DNA from: Cryptobacterium sp. CAG:338
GTDB lineage: Bacteria > Actinomycetota > Coriobacteriia > Coriobacteriales > Eggerthellaceae
Assembly (NCBI GenBank): GCA_000435475.1
Contig: FR896072.1
Span: forward strand, 1 to 22,110
Reading direction: 5' to 3'
DNA: 22,110 nucleotides
Within the stretch, counting starts at the first letter, position 1. The number at the start of each line of letters is the position of its first letter. A program made the translations under genes and the position numbers. Positions 1-7,170 of this stretch are shown here, piece by piece. The notes below the pieces were generated by a model. The model had not been told where the DNA came from, did no database searches, and saw only the letters and a program-made list of their open reading frames with translations.

Positions 1-81
1 AGGCGGGATTTGAACCCGCACGCCCGTATAGTTAGGCACTAGCACCTCAAGCTAGCGTGTCTGCCGTTCCACCACTCTGAC
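1..81 (-). tRNA. tRNA-Leu (anticodon GAG), 3' end cut by window edge
   Basis: Read on the minus strand, the 5' end GTCAGAG (81 to 75) forms the acceptor, followed by TGGTGGAAC and the D-arm typical of leucine tRNAs. The anticodon stem CTAGC/GCTAG closes the 7-base loop TTGAGGT, giving anticodon GAG. A long variable arm and a GCGGG/CCCGC T-stem around TTCAAAT follow. The last two visible bases, CT, begin the strand that would pair with GTCAGAG, so only a few acceptor bases lie outside the window. secG lies immediately upstream on the same strand, a common arrangement in bacteria. Confidence 0.95.
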
Positions 82-87
82 ATGTTA

Positions 88-123
88 CTTAAGCTATTGG
101 CTTAAGGGCTGCTCACTTGCAGC
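88..123. other. Two adjacent stem-loops between secG and tRNA-Leu
   Basis: CTTAAGC (88-94) pairs perfectly with GCTTAAG (100-106) across a 5-base loop, and GCTGC (108-112) pairs with GCAGC (119-123) across a 6-base loop. Both sit just upstream of the tRNA 5' end. No T-tract follows on the minus strand, so they are more likely processing or leader structures than terminators. Confidence 0.4.
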
Positions 124-127
124 GAGG

Positions 128-158
128 AATATATTAACAGAATGAAAATAAGTTGCAA
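128..158 (-). promoter_or_regulatory. Candidate promoter for tRNA-Leu
   Basis: On the minus strand TTGCAA (158-153) is followed after 16 bases by TAATAT (136-131), with the overlapping alternative TATATT (133-128). A start near 120-125 would leave a leader of about 40 bases before the tRNA. Each box matches consensus only partly, so this is tentative. Confidence 0.35.
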
Positions 159-176
159 GAACTTTTTTTAACAAAT

Positions 177-428
177 TTAGCCGATCGTTCCTTGAGGATA
201 TACGATCATTAAAACAATAAGAGAAATCAAAAAAACAGCAGCAAGAATAATAGTAATGCGATCCAAATTCTTTTCTACCGTACCAGAACCAGTTTGGTTG
301 TTGTATACCTGAGCAGCAATCATGTCGCTTAAACCAGTTCCTTTACCGGAATGAAGCAAAACGAAAATTACCAGGCCAATGCCGGATATTACCAAGAGAA
401 CGGTAAAGATAATTGCGATAATAGACAA
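177..428 (-). CDS. secG: Protein translocase subunit SecG
   Basis: SecG is the small accessory subunit of the SecYEG channel in the cytoplasmic membrane and assists preprotein translocation. The 83-residue protein has the family layout: a first membrane helix (about residues 3-25), the conserved cytoplasmic stretch with HSGKGTGLSD (about 26-35), then NLDRIT leading into a second helix (about 57-78). Length is normal for SecG. The start is TTG at 428-426, preceded by AAGGA at good spacing; no better in-frame start exists. tRNA-Leu follows on the same strand and the gene has its own good promoter upstream. Confidence 0.93.
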   Translation of the reverse strand: MSIIAIIFTVLLVISGIGLVIFVLLHSGKGTGLSDMIAAQVYNNQTGSGTVEKNLDRITIILAAVFLISLIVLMIVYPQGTIG

Positions 429-480
429 CGTATTTCCTTATCTTCGTAAACGTCTGTTTGTATGCTTACACAAAATATGA

Positions 481-509
481 ATTATAGAAACTAAACTACC
501 ACTTCGCAA
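481..509 (-). promoter_or_regulatory. Promoter of secG
   Basis: On the minus strand a -35 box TTGCGA (509-504) lies 17 bases before a perfect -10 box TATAAT (486-481). Transcription would start near 474, giving a leader of about 45 bases with the AAGGA ribosome site of secG. This is one of the clearest promoters in the window. Confidence 0.7.
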
Positions 510-577
510 GGTGTGCGCAGCTTTATTTTAGATTAAGTATTCATTTTTCATAAATGGAGAACTTATCGTTTTTTATT

Positions 578-2023
578 CTATCGCATAAGGAACTTCACTA
601 TTTTCATCTTGAAATTACTGAAGGGGGGATTACGAACAGGCATTTCTATTAAATTCGACTTTTTTAAAGTAGATTTGTAGTGAGTAAAGCAGTCGAATCC
701 TGCCTTCCCGTGATAGGCACCCATTCCGGATTCTCCAAAACCACCAAAACCCATGTGATTATTTGCTAAATGAATAATCACATCGTTAATGGTTGCGCCA
801 CCAAAAGGAACGGACGATATAACTTGTTCCTGGAAAACTTTGCTATTCGAAAAGATGTAGCAGGCAAGAGGCTCTGGGAACGATTTGATTACTTTAAGAG
901 CGTCTTCAAAGGTGCTCCAGGTAATTATGGGAAGCACGGGACCAAATATTTCTTCACCCATAACGGGATCTTCTAACGTAACGCCACGTAATACTGTGGG
1001 TTCTATACGCAAAGTTTCTCGATCGCGTTCTCCTCCTAAAGCAATGGATGCATTTTTGTTGTGATTATCAATAAGTCCGCACACGCGATCAAAATGATGC
1101 TCGTTGATCATATGAGGATATTCTTCAGACTCCAGTATATTTTCGCCATAGTATTTATGAAGCCATGCATCCAATTCTGCTATGAAAGCATCAACGATGT
1201 TTTCATGAACAAGAAAGTAATCTGGCGCAACACAAGTTTGGCCCGAGTTGATGCATTTCCCCCAAGCGATTCTCTGTGCCGCGCGTTTTACATTGGCATC
1301 TTCGGCAATAATGCACGGACTTTTTCCACCTAATTCAAGAGTTACATCAGTCAAAGTATTGGCTGCTGCATGCATAATTTGTCTACCAACGCGTGGACTA
1401 CCGGTAAAGAAGATTTTGTCGAATTTGGTTTCAAGGATCCAGTCGTTCATTTTTCCGCCGCTAGGTAGGCAACGAACCAAGTTTTTATCAAAAAGTTCAT
1501 CGCAGAGCTTTTGTAAAAATGCACTAGTGGCAGGCGAGGTGTGAGATGGTTTTAATACCACGCAATTTCCTGCAGTTAAAGCATCAACGAGGGGAACTAG
1601 AGCTAACTGGAGAGGATAATTCCAAGGAGAAAGAACCGCAACAACGCCAAAGGGAGAAGGGTAAATCTTTGAGGAAGAAGGGAAATGAGCCAACGGTGTG
1701 GCTACGCGCCGCGGTTTTGCCCAGGCGTAAAGTTTATTTAAGCAGAGGTGGATTTCGTCGTACACGATTCCCAGTTCTGTTGCATAACCTTCAAAAGGAG
1801 CTTTCCCTAAATCCTCGTGGAGCGCTTTCAGTATTTCGTCTTCGTGCTTTTTAAGGTAGTTACGAAGTGACTGTAAAATTCCACGGCGGTAATGAAGGGG
1901 AAGTGTTTTGCCGGTTTCAAACCAAGCGTGCATTGAATCTACGGCTGCTTGAACATCATCAGAGCAGGTATAGGTATCTTGTTGTTTTGCAGAGGTGGTG
2001 ATGTGGGAATCTTTAATGCTCAT
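578..2023 (-). CDS. NAD(P)-dependent aldehyde dehydrogenase (class 3 / fatty-aldehyde type)
   Basis: This 481-residue enzyme oxidises an aldehyde to the carboxylic acid with NAD(P)+. All core aldehyde-dehydrogenase motifs are visible: SPWNYP with oxyanion Asn135, the cofactor stretch VLKPSHTSP (about 156-164), FFTGS (205-209), general base Glu230 in LELGGKSP and nucleophile Cys264 in NSGQTC. The short N-terminus and the basic, hydrophobic C-terminal tail resemble class 3 fatty/aromatic aldehyde dehydrogenases; substrate choice is inference. The ATG overlaps the stop codon of the upstream alcohol dehydrogenase by one base (TAATG), with GGAGG 10 bases before it. Together they would form an alcohol-to-aldehyde-to-acid module, but the alcohol dehydrogenase is broken here, so translation of this gene may depend on its own ribosome site. 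Confidence 0.92.
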   Translation of the reverse strand: MSIKDSHITTSAKQQDTYTCSDDVQAAVDSMHAWFETGKTLPLHYRRGILQSLRNYLKKHEDEILKALHEDLGKAPFEGYATELGIVYDEIHLCLNKLYAWAKPRRVATPLAHFPSSSKIYPSPFGVVAVLSPWNYPLQLALVPLVDALTAGNCVVLKPSHTSPATSAFLQKLCDELFDKNLVRCLPSGGKMNDWILETKFDKIFFTGSPRVGRQIMHAAANTLTDVTLELGGKSPCIIAEDANVKRAAQRIAWGKCINSGQTCVAPDYFLVHENIVDAFIAELDAWLHKYYGENILESEEYPHMINEHHFDRVCGLIDNHNKNASIALGGERDRETLRIEPTVLRGVTLEDPVMGEEIFGPVLPIITWSTFEDALKVIKSFPEPLACYIFSNSKVFQEQVISSVPFGGATINDVIIHLANNHMGFGGFGESGMGAYHGKAGFDCFTHYKSTLKKSNLIEMPVRNPPFSNFKMKIVKFLMR

Positions 2024-3220
2024 TAGAGTGCTGCCTCCAAAATTTCAAGTGCAACTTCTTCGGTGATTTCCTGTTTGTTATAGAGTGCTGCGCCATCATA
2101 GCGTGCTTGCTTCGCAACGGCAGGAAGTTGCTCTTTTGTTACGCGTAATTCACTTAAACGGGTAGGTACGTTGTATTCACGATGGTAGAAATCGTTCATG
2201 GTGAACAATTCTGTTTCGAATAGGGCATCTTTTTCGTCAGCACTGAGACGTGCTGTGTCTAAATCGGGGCGAAGAGCAGCAAGGAGTTCGCCGTAAAGTC
2301 CTTTATGGTAGCCATGCATTCGGTTGAAATGAACGCAGTGGGGCAAAAGCAGCATCATTGCCTGGCCATGAGGAATGTGGCATAAGCCTCCCAAAGAATG
2401 ACCAATGGCATGCACGATGCCCACCATAGCGTTTGAGAATGATGCGCCAGCAAGTAAGCTTCCCAGAGCAAGATTAGTGCGCGCGTCTAAGTCCTGTGGC
2501 TCGGCACAAGAGTGCGCGAGGTTTTCGTTGATTAACGAGGTTTTCGTTGATTAAACGAATTGCCTGTACCGCTAAAGCATCGCTGATAGGGTTTTTCTGA
2601 ATAGATGTGTACGCTTCGATTGCATGGGTAAGAGCATCTATGCCCGTAGTTGCAGTGAGCTTTGGTGGCAGGGAAGCGGTAAGTTGCGGATCGAGAAAAG
2701 CTAAGTGTGGCACAAGACGATACGAGGTGTAGCTTAGCTTCGCATGCGCCTTTGTGTCTGCTACTACCGCAACAAGGGTGACTTCCGATCCGGTACCAGC
2801 GGTAGTGGGAATTGCGATGAGGGTATCAAGATCATCTTGAAGTATTTCGGACCCCTGGAGTTCAGTGAAATCCTTTTCTCCTACTGAAACTGCTGCTGCA
2901 GCTCCTTTGGCAGTATCGATGGCAGATCCGCCACCAAGAGCAATCCACCCATCACAACCCTGGGTCCTATAAAGTTCAGCAACCTCGTTTACTACGGTAA
3001 GAGAAGAATCGGGTGGGACTTTGTCGTAAACAACATAATCTATGTCTGCTTCTTTTAGAGGAGCAAATACGTGTTCGGCGATACCGAGCTTTACAAGATT
3101 TTCGTCAGTAACGACAAGCGGTTTTGTTACATTTCGGTCAGCCATCTTGACGGGTAGTTTATGCAGAGCATTTTTACCGCAGATAATTTTTGTAGGGCAG
3201 TGGAATTCAAATGCGTTCAT
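2023..3220 (-). pseudogene. Iron-containing alcohol dehydrogenase, frameshifted by a 19-bp tandem duplication
   Basis: This is a group III iron-dependent alcohol dehydrogenase, which interconverts alcohols and aldehydes with NAD(P)H. The first reading frame (3220 to 2474) carries the cofactor loop GGGSAID (96-102), TTAGTGSE (139-146) and metal ligands Asp195 and His199 in GIDALTHA. It runs out of frame after residue 228 and stops at 2474. The second frame, with its first Met at 2427, carries the remaining ligands in HAIGHSLGG and HIPHG and ends at 2023. An exact 19-base repeat at 2517-2554 causes the shift. With one copy removed, the frames join through INENLAHSCAEP into a 392-residue protein, the normal family length. 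ATG at 3220 follows GAGGTCC directly after the upstream gene's stop. Whether the break is fixed, variable in the population or an assembly artefact cannot be told from one sequence. Confidence 0.9.
2517..2554. repeat. Exact 19-bp tandem duplication inside the alcohol dehydrogenase gene
   Basis: The unit cgaggttttcgttgattaa occupies 2517-2535 and again 2536-2554 with no mismatch or spacer. Nineteen is not a multiple of three, so the second copy shifts the frame. Removing either copy gives one continuous dehydrogenase reading frame, so the duplication is recent and is the sole visible lesion. Confidence 0.97.
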
Positions 3221-3685
3221 TTAGGACCTCCGATAAGCTGAGCGCCAAAAGAAAAATGTTTTAAGAATGGCATTGAATAGATAGGTAACTGCAACACCTT
3301 TGTCATTTGGACCATGAGTGGTAAATAATCGAGCTGATAAACCTTCCTTTAAGGTTATGCCGCCTGAGAAAATATCGTAAGCGTAATCTAAGTCACGAAA
3401 AGCAATAGTGAGGGTAGGTTTAGTGTCGCTTGATGCGCCATGCCAATTATTGTGAGAATAACGAAGGCTTCTCATATGAGGGAAACCAGTAACAGTGAGG
3501 CGTAAAACGAAGCCTTCCCCAACATAAGCTCCTTCTTGGCGTACTTTTTTTGAAAGACGAAATACCTTTAGTAATAAAGGGAGAATAAATAAAAGCAAAC
3601 AGACATAAAAACGTTTCCAAAGTGATCGTTTTGGATGAGTGTGTCGGTTAACTTGACCACGTCCGGAAGTACGAACTTCGCGCAA
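3221..3685 (-). CDS. Membrane-anchored protein with SCP2-like lipid-binding domain (tentative)
   Basis: The 154-residue protein has a basic N-terminus (about 1-25), one membrane helix (about 26-43) and a C-terminal domain. The region around 88-140 (TLTIAFRDLDYAYDIFSGG, then a Gly/Lys-rich turn and a hydrophobic helix) follows the pattern of SCP2 sterol-carrier domains, which bind hydrophobic ligands. That assignment rests on pattern only. The start is TTG at 3685-3683 with AAGGAG about 6 bases upstream. Its stop lies immediately before the ATG of the alcohol dehydrogenase, so it heads a three-gene operon. A hydrophobic-ligand protein beside alcohol and aldehyde dehydrogenases suggests a lipid-derived alcohol or aldehyde as substrate; this is inference. 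It could also be an unrelated one-helix protein. Confidence 0.6.
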   Translation of the reverse strand: MREVRTSGRGQVNRHTHPKRSLWKRFYVCLLLFILPLLLKVFRLSKKVRQEGAYVGEGFVLRLTVTGFPHMRSLRYSHNNWHGASSDTKPTLTIAFRDLDYAYDIFSGGITLKEGLSARLFTTHGPNDKGVAVTYLFNAILKTFFFWRSAYRRS

Positions 3686-3716
3686 AGATGCTCCTTACCT
3701 AAATAATTTGATAAAC

Positions 3717-3733
3717 AAACTATTCGATAGTCT
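3717..3733. promoter_or_regulatory. Operator-like palindrome upstream of the SCP2-ADH-ALDH operon
   Basis: AAACTAT and ATAGTCT flank the centre TCG, giving arms of seven bases with one mismatch. It lies 32-48 bases before the TTG start of the first operon gene and in an A/T-rich stretch where its promoter should be. Size and place fit a repressor site; no regulator gene is adjacent. Confidence 0.35.
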
Positions 3734-3791
3734 AATTATTATTTCGTAGCGAACTTCGCTGTTCTTTAACTTGCTCAATAAATACATAGAT

Positions 3792-3839
3792 GTACGTTTA
3801 TGTGGATTAACGTACTTTGCCAATACAGAACGATCCACA
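3792..3839. promoter_or_regulatory. Overlapping inverted repeats upstream of the FNT channel gene
   Basis: GTACGTT (3792-3798) is perfectly inverted as AACGTAC (3809-3815). Within its spacer, TGTGGAT (3801-3807) is perfectly inverted as ATCCACA (3833-3839). As RNA the two helices would exclude each other; as DNA the first could be an operator. A -10-like CATACT lies further down at 3865-3870, so the repeats may lie outside the transcript. Confidence 0.4.
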
Positions 3840-3933
3840 ACCACTGGGCATGGATGGCTGTTAACATACTAAGTGTTGTGTGTTATGGTTCGCCATAGAA
3901 GAGATGTTCCCCCAGAAGATAGGCGATGATGGT

Positions 3934-4785
3934 ATGTCATTAGAAGAACTCAAGGATGTTTTACCAAGCTTTCCTAAAAGCGATTCACTTAGTCCGGCGG
4001 AAATCGAGGAAAAAGCAGAGGGATTAGGTGTTACTAAGACATCGATGAGTTTTACTCAATCGTTCATGCTCTCGATCATGGCAGGCGCCTTTATTGCGAT
4101 GGGTGCCATGTTTTTTCTTCTTGTCTCAGGTGACCCAGATTTACCTTTTGCTATCCAACGTGTTTTAGGTGGTGCACTGTTCTCTTTGGGTTTACTGCTT
4201 GTGGTGGTATGCGGAGCCGAATTGTTTACTGGAAACACCATGATTGTAATGAGTGCTGCAAGCAAAAAGATTAGTTGGGGTGCGGTACTAAAAAACTGGG
4301 TTGTTGTGTTTGTAGGTAACTTCGTTGGAGCCCTTATCATTGTTGGCTTAGTTTATCTCTCTGGTATGCACACTATGAACGGTGGTATTGTGGGCCAAAC
4401 GATGGTCAATGTTGCTTCTAGTAAGATGACCCCCGATTGGCTTACCCTTTTTGCAAAGGGGATTATGTGCAACTTCCTTGTTTGTTTGGCTGTTTGGATT
4501 GGATATGCAGGCAAGACAGTAGCTGATAAGATGCTTGGTATTTTGCTTCCCATTGCGGCATTTGTTGCTTGTGGTTTTGAGCACTGTGTTGCCAATATGT
4601 TTTTCCTACCTATGGGGATCTTGCTTAGTTCGGTAGGCATTGTCCCTGCAGGTGTTGATCCTTCTATTCTTACCTGGAGTGGTGCTCTGTGGAATTGGAG
4701 CGCAACGGTTCCAGGCAATATCGTAGGAGGAGCCCTCTTTGTTGGTATGGCTTATTGGGTTGCTTACCATAAAAAATCAAAGTAG
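3934..4785 (+). CDS. Formate/nitrite transporter (FNT) family channel
   Basis: FNT proteins are pentameric six-helix membrane channels for small anions such as formate, nitrite or hydrosulfide. The family signature is complete: CGAELFTGN in the first half-helix loop, conserved Lys of AKGIMCN, and the central-pore histidine in GFEHCVANMFFLP. The reading frame is open from a GTG at 3880, but residues encoded by 3880-3933 look unlike any FNT N-terminus and no ribosome site precedes that GTG. ATG 3934, giving MSLEELKD, is my preferred start, with ATG 3904 possible. Neither has a strong Shine-Dalgarno. The usual Ser after the pore His is Cys here. Without a neighbouring formate lyase or nitrite reductase the substrate cannot be decided. 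Confidence 0.9.
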   Translation: MSLEELKDVLPSFPKSDSLSPAEIEEKAEGLGVTKTSMSFTQSFMLSIMAGAFIAMGAMFFLLVSGDPDLPFAIQRVLGGALFSLGLLLVVVCGAELFTGNTMIVMSAASKKISWGAVLKNWVVVFVGNFVGALIIVGLVYLSGMHTMNGGIVGQTMVNVASSKMTPDWLTLFAKGIMCNFLVCLAVWIGYAGKTVADKMLGILLPIAAFVACGFEHCVANMFFLPMGILLSSVGIVPAGVDPSILTWSGALWNWSATVPGNIVGGALFVGMAYWVAYHKKSK

Positions 4786-4894
4786 CATCTACCGAACTCT
4801 TAAGAAATGAGAGGCGAGTAACTTGGATAGGTTTCGAGTTTGGTTTTGCTGTGAGTACGGTTTTTAAAGAATAGATTTAAGTAACTTTGCTAAC

Positions 4895-4974
4895 GACGTG
4901 CTAGCAATGGTGTTGTTTTACTTGCCTTGAATTTACAGAAGACGTACTAGTGATGGTTTCGTTTAGCTTGTCTA
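4895..4974. repeat. Degenerate direct repeat at the 3' end of the four-helix protein gene
   Basis: The 34 bases at 4895-4928 match those at 4941-4974 at about 26 positions, including GACGT, CTAG, ATGGT and CTTG blocks at the same spacing. The second copy contains the stop and last codons of the minus-strand gene; the first lies beyond the stop. The rest of the intergenic stretch 4786-4946 shows no gene and no convincing terminator. Confidence 0.5.
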
Positions 4975-5393
4975 AGCGTGGTGTATAGGAGCGCGTATAC
5001 TACACCCATCGCCACAAGCCCTATTCCATCAAAGCATATAAAGCGAACAATACTGTCATAGAGTAGATCGTGTTCAGGTGGCAGAGAGAAAAGAAGAGTG
5101 CTTTCTCCGATAAGACCTATCACTTGTTGTGCGAGGATAATAATTCCAAGAGTGGGATATTTTATCGGGTTAATGAGATAAAGGGGATAAGTGGCATTCC
5201 ACATCAGAAAGGCAATTCCAAGTCCTTGGAGCGCAATAGAACCCGAAACGCCTTCTAATTCATAGGCTGCAAGATAGTGTTCAGGTGAAACGATAAATTG
5301 AAAAGCACACTGAATGTTTAAAAAGAAAACCACCGCAAAAATAATTCGGACAATCCATTGAGCTCGGGTTATTTTTGCTGGTGGTTTATTCAT
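4947..5393 (-). CDS. Small membrane protein of unknown function, four predicted helices
   Basis: I do not recognise a family with certainty. The 148-residue protein has a basic N-terminus and four hydrophobic segments (about 13-33, 48-73, 80-102 and 114-138), with a basic C-terminus ending in KRNHH. Conserved-looking features are the SPEHYLAAYELEG loop between helices 1 and 2 and the GLGIAFLMWNATYPLYL stretch in helix 2. The ATG at 5393 is the natural start, although no clear ribosome site precedes it. It follows fprA on the same strand by 58 bases and may be co-transcribed with it. A function cannot be inferred from context. Confidence 0.75.
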   Translation of the reverse strand: MNKPPAKITRAQWIVRIIFAVVFFLNIQCAFQFIVSPEHYLAAYELEGVSGSIALQGLGIAFLMWNATYPLYLINPIKYPTLGIIILAQQVIGLIGESTLLFSLPPEHDLLYDSIVRFICFDGIGLVAMGVVYALLYTTLRQAKRNHH

Positions 5394-5451
5394 AAATAAT
5401 AAGTTGCTAAATTCTTGTTGTACTGATTTCTAATTTATTAATTCGAAAATT

Positions 5452-6597
5452 TTAAAGTACCTCTGCAAGTTTTTCTAACTCGATGATTGTTTCATTTGTC
5501 ATCGCGCCCTCAATAGTAATTTCGGGTTCTAAGAGAGTTAAGTCTTTGCAGTTTGTAATAATCTCTTTCATCGCTTTAGTTGCCATGGGAGCCCAAGATC
5601 CGTTTTGAATGAAGGCAATGTTTCGGTTTTGATATTTCTTTTCAGCTAATGCTTCTAAAAATGATTTCATAGCGGGAAATACTGAACCGTTATAGGTAAG
5701 GGATCCGCAAACTAAGGTTTTATACCGAAAAGCAGAAGCAATTGCTTCTGATTCGATACAGGTTGAGAGGTCAAAAACTGCAACAGATCGGCCTTTGTCT
5801 TTTGCTATTTGCGCAAGGGTGTTTATTGCCTTTTCAGTGTGACCATATACCGAAGAATAAACAAGGGTTACTCCGTCTTCCTCAGCTTCATAGGTAGACC
5901 AGGTCTTATAAGCAGCTATATAAGGACTAATGTCGCTTTCAAGAACGGGGCCATGCAAAGGATAAAGTGCTTGAATATCGTATGCCGTTAATTTTTTAAA
6001 CAATGCCTGTACTTGTTTTCCGTATGGTGCAACAATGCCGAAGAAATATCTACGTGCTTCGTCTATCCAGGACGTAGTAGTTTCTCGTGGACCAAAAGTG
6101 CCAAAAGCATCAGCACTAAAGAGGATTTTTGAGGCAGAATCGTAGGTCATCATAACTTCAGGCCAGTGAACCATTGGGGCAAATACGAATGTAAGAGTAC
6201 GGCTGCCAAGTGGTAAGGTATCGCCATTTTTAACTATAAGCTGATTTCCTGAATAATCAGAGCCGAAATAATTCTTAAGCATGGTGAATGTCTTAGTATT
6301 TCCGACCAGCTTGGTTTGAGGATAAGTTTGAATGAACTGCTGAATGCTTCCTGAATGATCGGGCTCCATATGCTGAATCACAAGATAGTCAGGAGCTTTT
6401 CTCTGTAAGGCACCTTCTAGATTTGAGAGCCATTGGTCAGCAAAACGCACATCGACCGAATCCATAACAGCAATTTTTTCATCGATAATTACATAAGAGT
6501 TGTAAGAAATACCTTCAGGAATAGGGAATTGACCTTCAAACAGTATGGTTTCATTATCAAAAACACCGATTTCAACAATATCCTGGTAGTTACCCAT
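5452..6597 (-). CDS. fprA: FprA-family flavodiiron protein (A-type flavoprotein)
   Basis: Flavodiiron proteins reduce oxygen to water and/or nitric oxide to nitrous oxide in the cytoplasm of anaerobes, drawing electrons from rubredoxin or a similar donor. The N-terminal metallo-beta-lactamase-like half holds all six diiron ligands: His76, Glu78, Asp80 in QHMEPDH, His144 in PMVHWPE, Asp163 in SADAFG and His215 in PLHGP. The C-terminal flavodoxin half (about 243-381) begins with the FMN loop VYSSVYGHTEKA. The frame stays open to 6687, overlapping the upstream gene, but ATG 6597 has AGGAGG eight bases before it and gives the usual MGNYQDIVEI start, so I use 381 residues. It lies 46 bases after dtd on the same strand. 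No rubredoxin gene is nearby. Confidence 0.95.
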   Translation of the reverse strand: MGNYQDIVEIGVFDNETILFEGQFPIPEGISYNSYVIIDEKIAVMDSVDVRFADQWLSNLEGALQRKAPDYLVIQHMEPDHSGSIQQFIQTYPQTKLVGNTKTFTMLKNYFGSDYSGNQLIVKNGDTLPLGSRTLTFVFAPMVHWPEVMMTYDSASKILFSADAFGTFGPRETTTSWIDEARRYFFGIVAPYGKQVQALFKKLTAYDIQALYPLHGPVLESDISPYIAAYKTWSTYEAEEDGVTLVYSSVYGHTEKAINTLAQIAKDKGRSVAVFDLSTCIESEAIASAFRYKTLVCGSLTYNGSVFPAMKSFLEALAEKKYQNRNIAFIQNGSWAPMATKAMKEIITNCKDLTLLEPEITIEGAMTNETIIELEKLAEVL

Positions 6598-6643
6598 TAA
6601 GTAGTCCTCCTGAATCGGATAGTGGTTTTGGCAAAAAGAATAC

Positions 6644-7090
6644 CTAGAGCTCATCTGAATCGAGCCAGATGGTGAAGGGTCCTTCATTGGTTAATTCTAC
6701 GCTCATCAAAGCACCGAACCATCCTGTTTCCACGGGAATTCCAAGCTCTCCTAGGAAGGTTTCGCAATGATGATAGAGTGTTTCGGCCTTATCAGGCTTA
6801 GCTCCTTTGGTGAAGGATGGGCGGTTACCTTTGCGGCAATCGGCATAGAGTGTAAATTGCGAAACAAGAAGAATGCTTCCTTGAACATCTTGAATCGAGC
6901 GGTTTGTTTTACCTGTTTCATCCTCAAATATGCGCAGTTTGCTTATTTTGGTCATGAGTTTCTCTGCGATTGCGGTGGTATCTTCGGGGCCAACACCAAG
7001 CAAGACAACTAAACCATGCGAAATAGAGTGTGTTTCGTGGTTTTCATTGGAAACATTAGCACTGCTCACCCTTTGAATTAATGCCCTCAT
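6644..7090 (-). CDS. dtd: D-aminoacyl-tRNA deacylase
   Basis: DTD hydrolyses D-amino acids (and glycine mischarged on tRNA-Ala) from tRNA, acting as a chiral proofreader in the cytosol. The 148-residue length is typical. The active-site block SQFTLYADCRKGNRPSF (77-93) and the C-terminal NEGPFT motif (135-140), whose Gly-Pro forms the cross-subunit site, are both present. ATG at 7090 is preceded by AAAGGAAC at good spacing. fprA follows on the same strand. The gene is divergent from the thioesterase gene across an 80-base intergenic region with a TATAGT element (7124-7119) but no matching -35 box. Confidence 0.95.
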   Translation of the reverse strand: MRALIQRVSSANVSNENHETHSISHGLVVLLGVGPEDTTAIAEKLMTKISKLRIFEDETGKTNRSIQDVQGSILLVSQFTLYADCRKGNRPSFTKGAKPDKAETLYHHCETFLGELGIPVETGWFGALMSVELTNEGPFTIWLDSDEL

Positions 7091-7170
7091 AGGTTCCTTT
7101 CAATACTTTAGAATCATCACTATACGGTATCATGAGTTTGTTTGGTTTGCGTGTTGGGGAGGGAACCAGT

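Noticed and set aside
770..1854. Several plus-strand open frames across the aldehyde dehydrogenase gene
   Set aside because: They lie opposite a gene with full family motifs, lack ribosome sites and show no recognisable protein features.
3672..3759. The 10-mer CGAACTTCGC present twice (3672-3681 and 3750-3759)
   Set aside because: One copy is within the coding start of the SCP2-like gene; only two copies, self-complementary in part, and no further pattern, so chance is likely.
3880..3933. GTG start for the FNT channel
   Set aside because: No ribosome site, untypical residues, and a -10-like element at 3865-3870 would place the transcript start almost on it; a downstream ATG is preferred, although not proven.
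5394..5403. TATTAT as a leaderless promoter for the four-helix membrane protein
   Set aside because: It lies only two bases before the ATG, so transcription would begin inside the gene.
6598..6687. N-terminal extension of the flavodiiron protein overlapping dtd
   Set aside because: The extra 30 residues overlap dtd in another frame; ATG 6597 has a strong AGGAGG and gives the normal family start.
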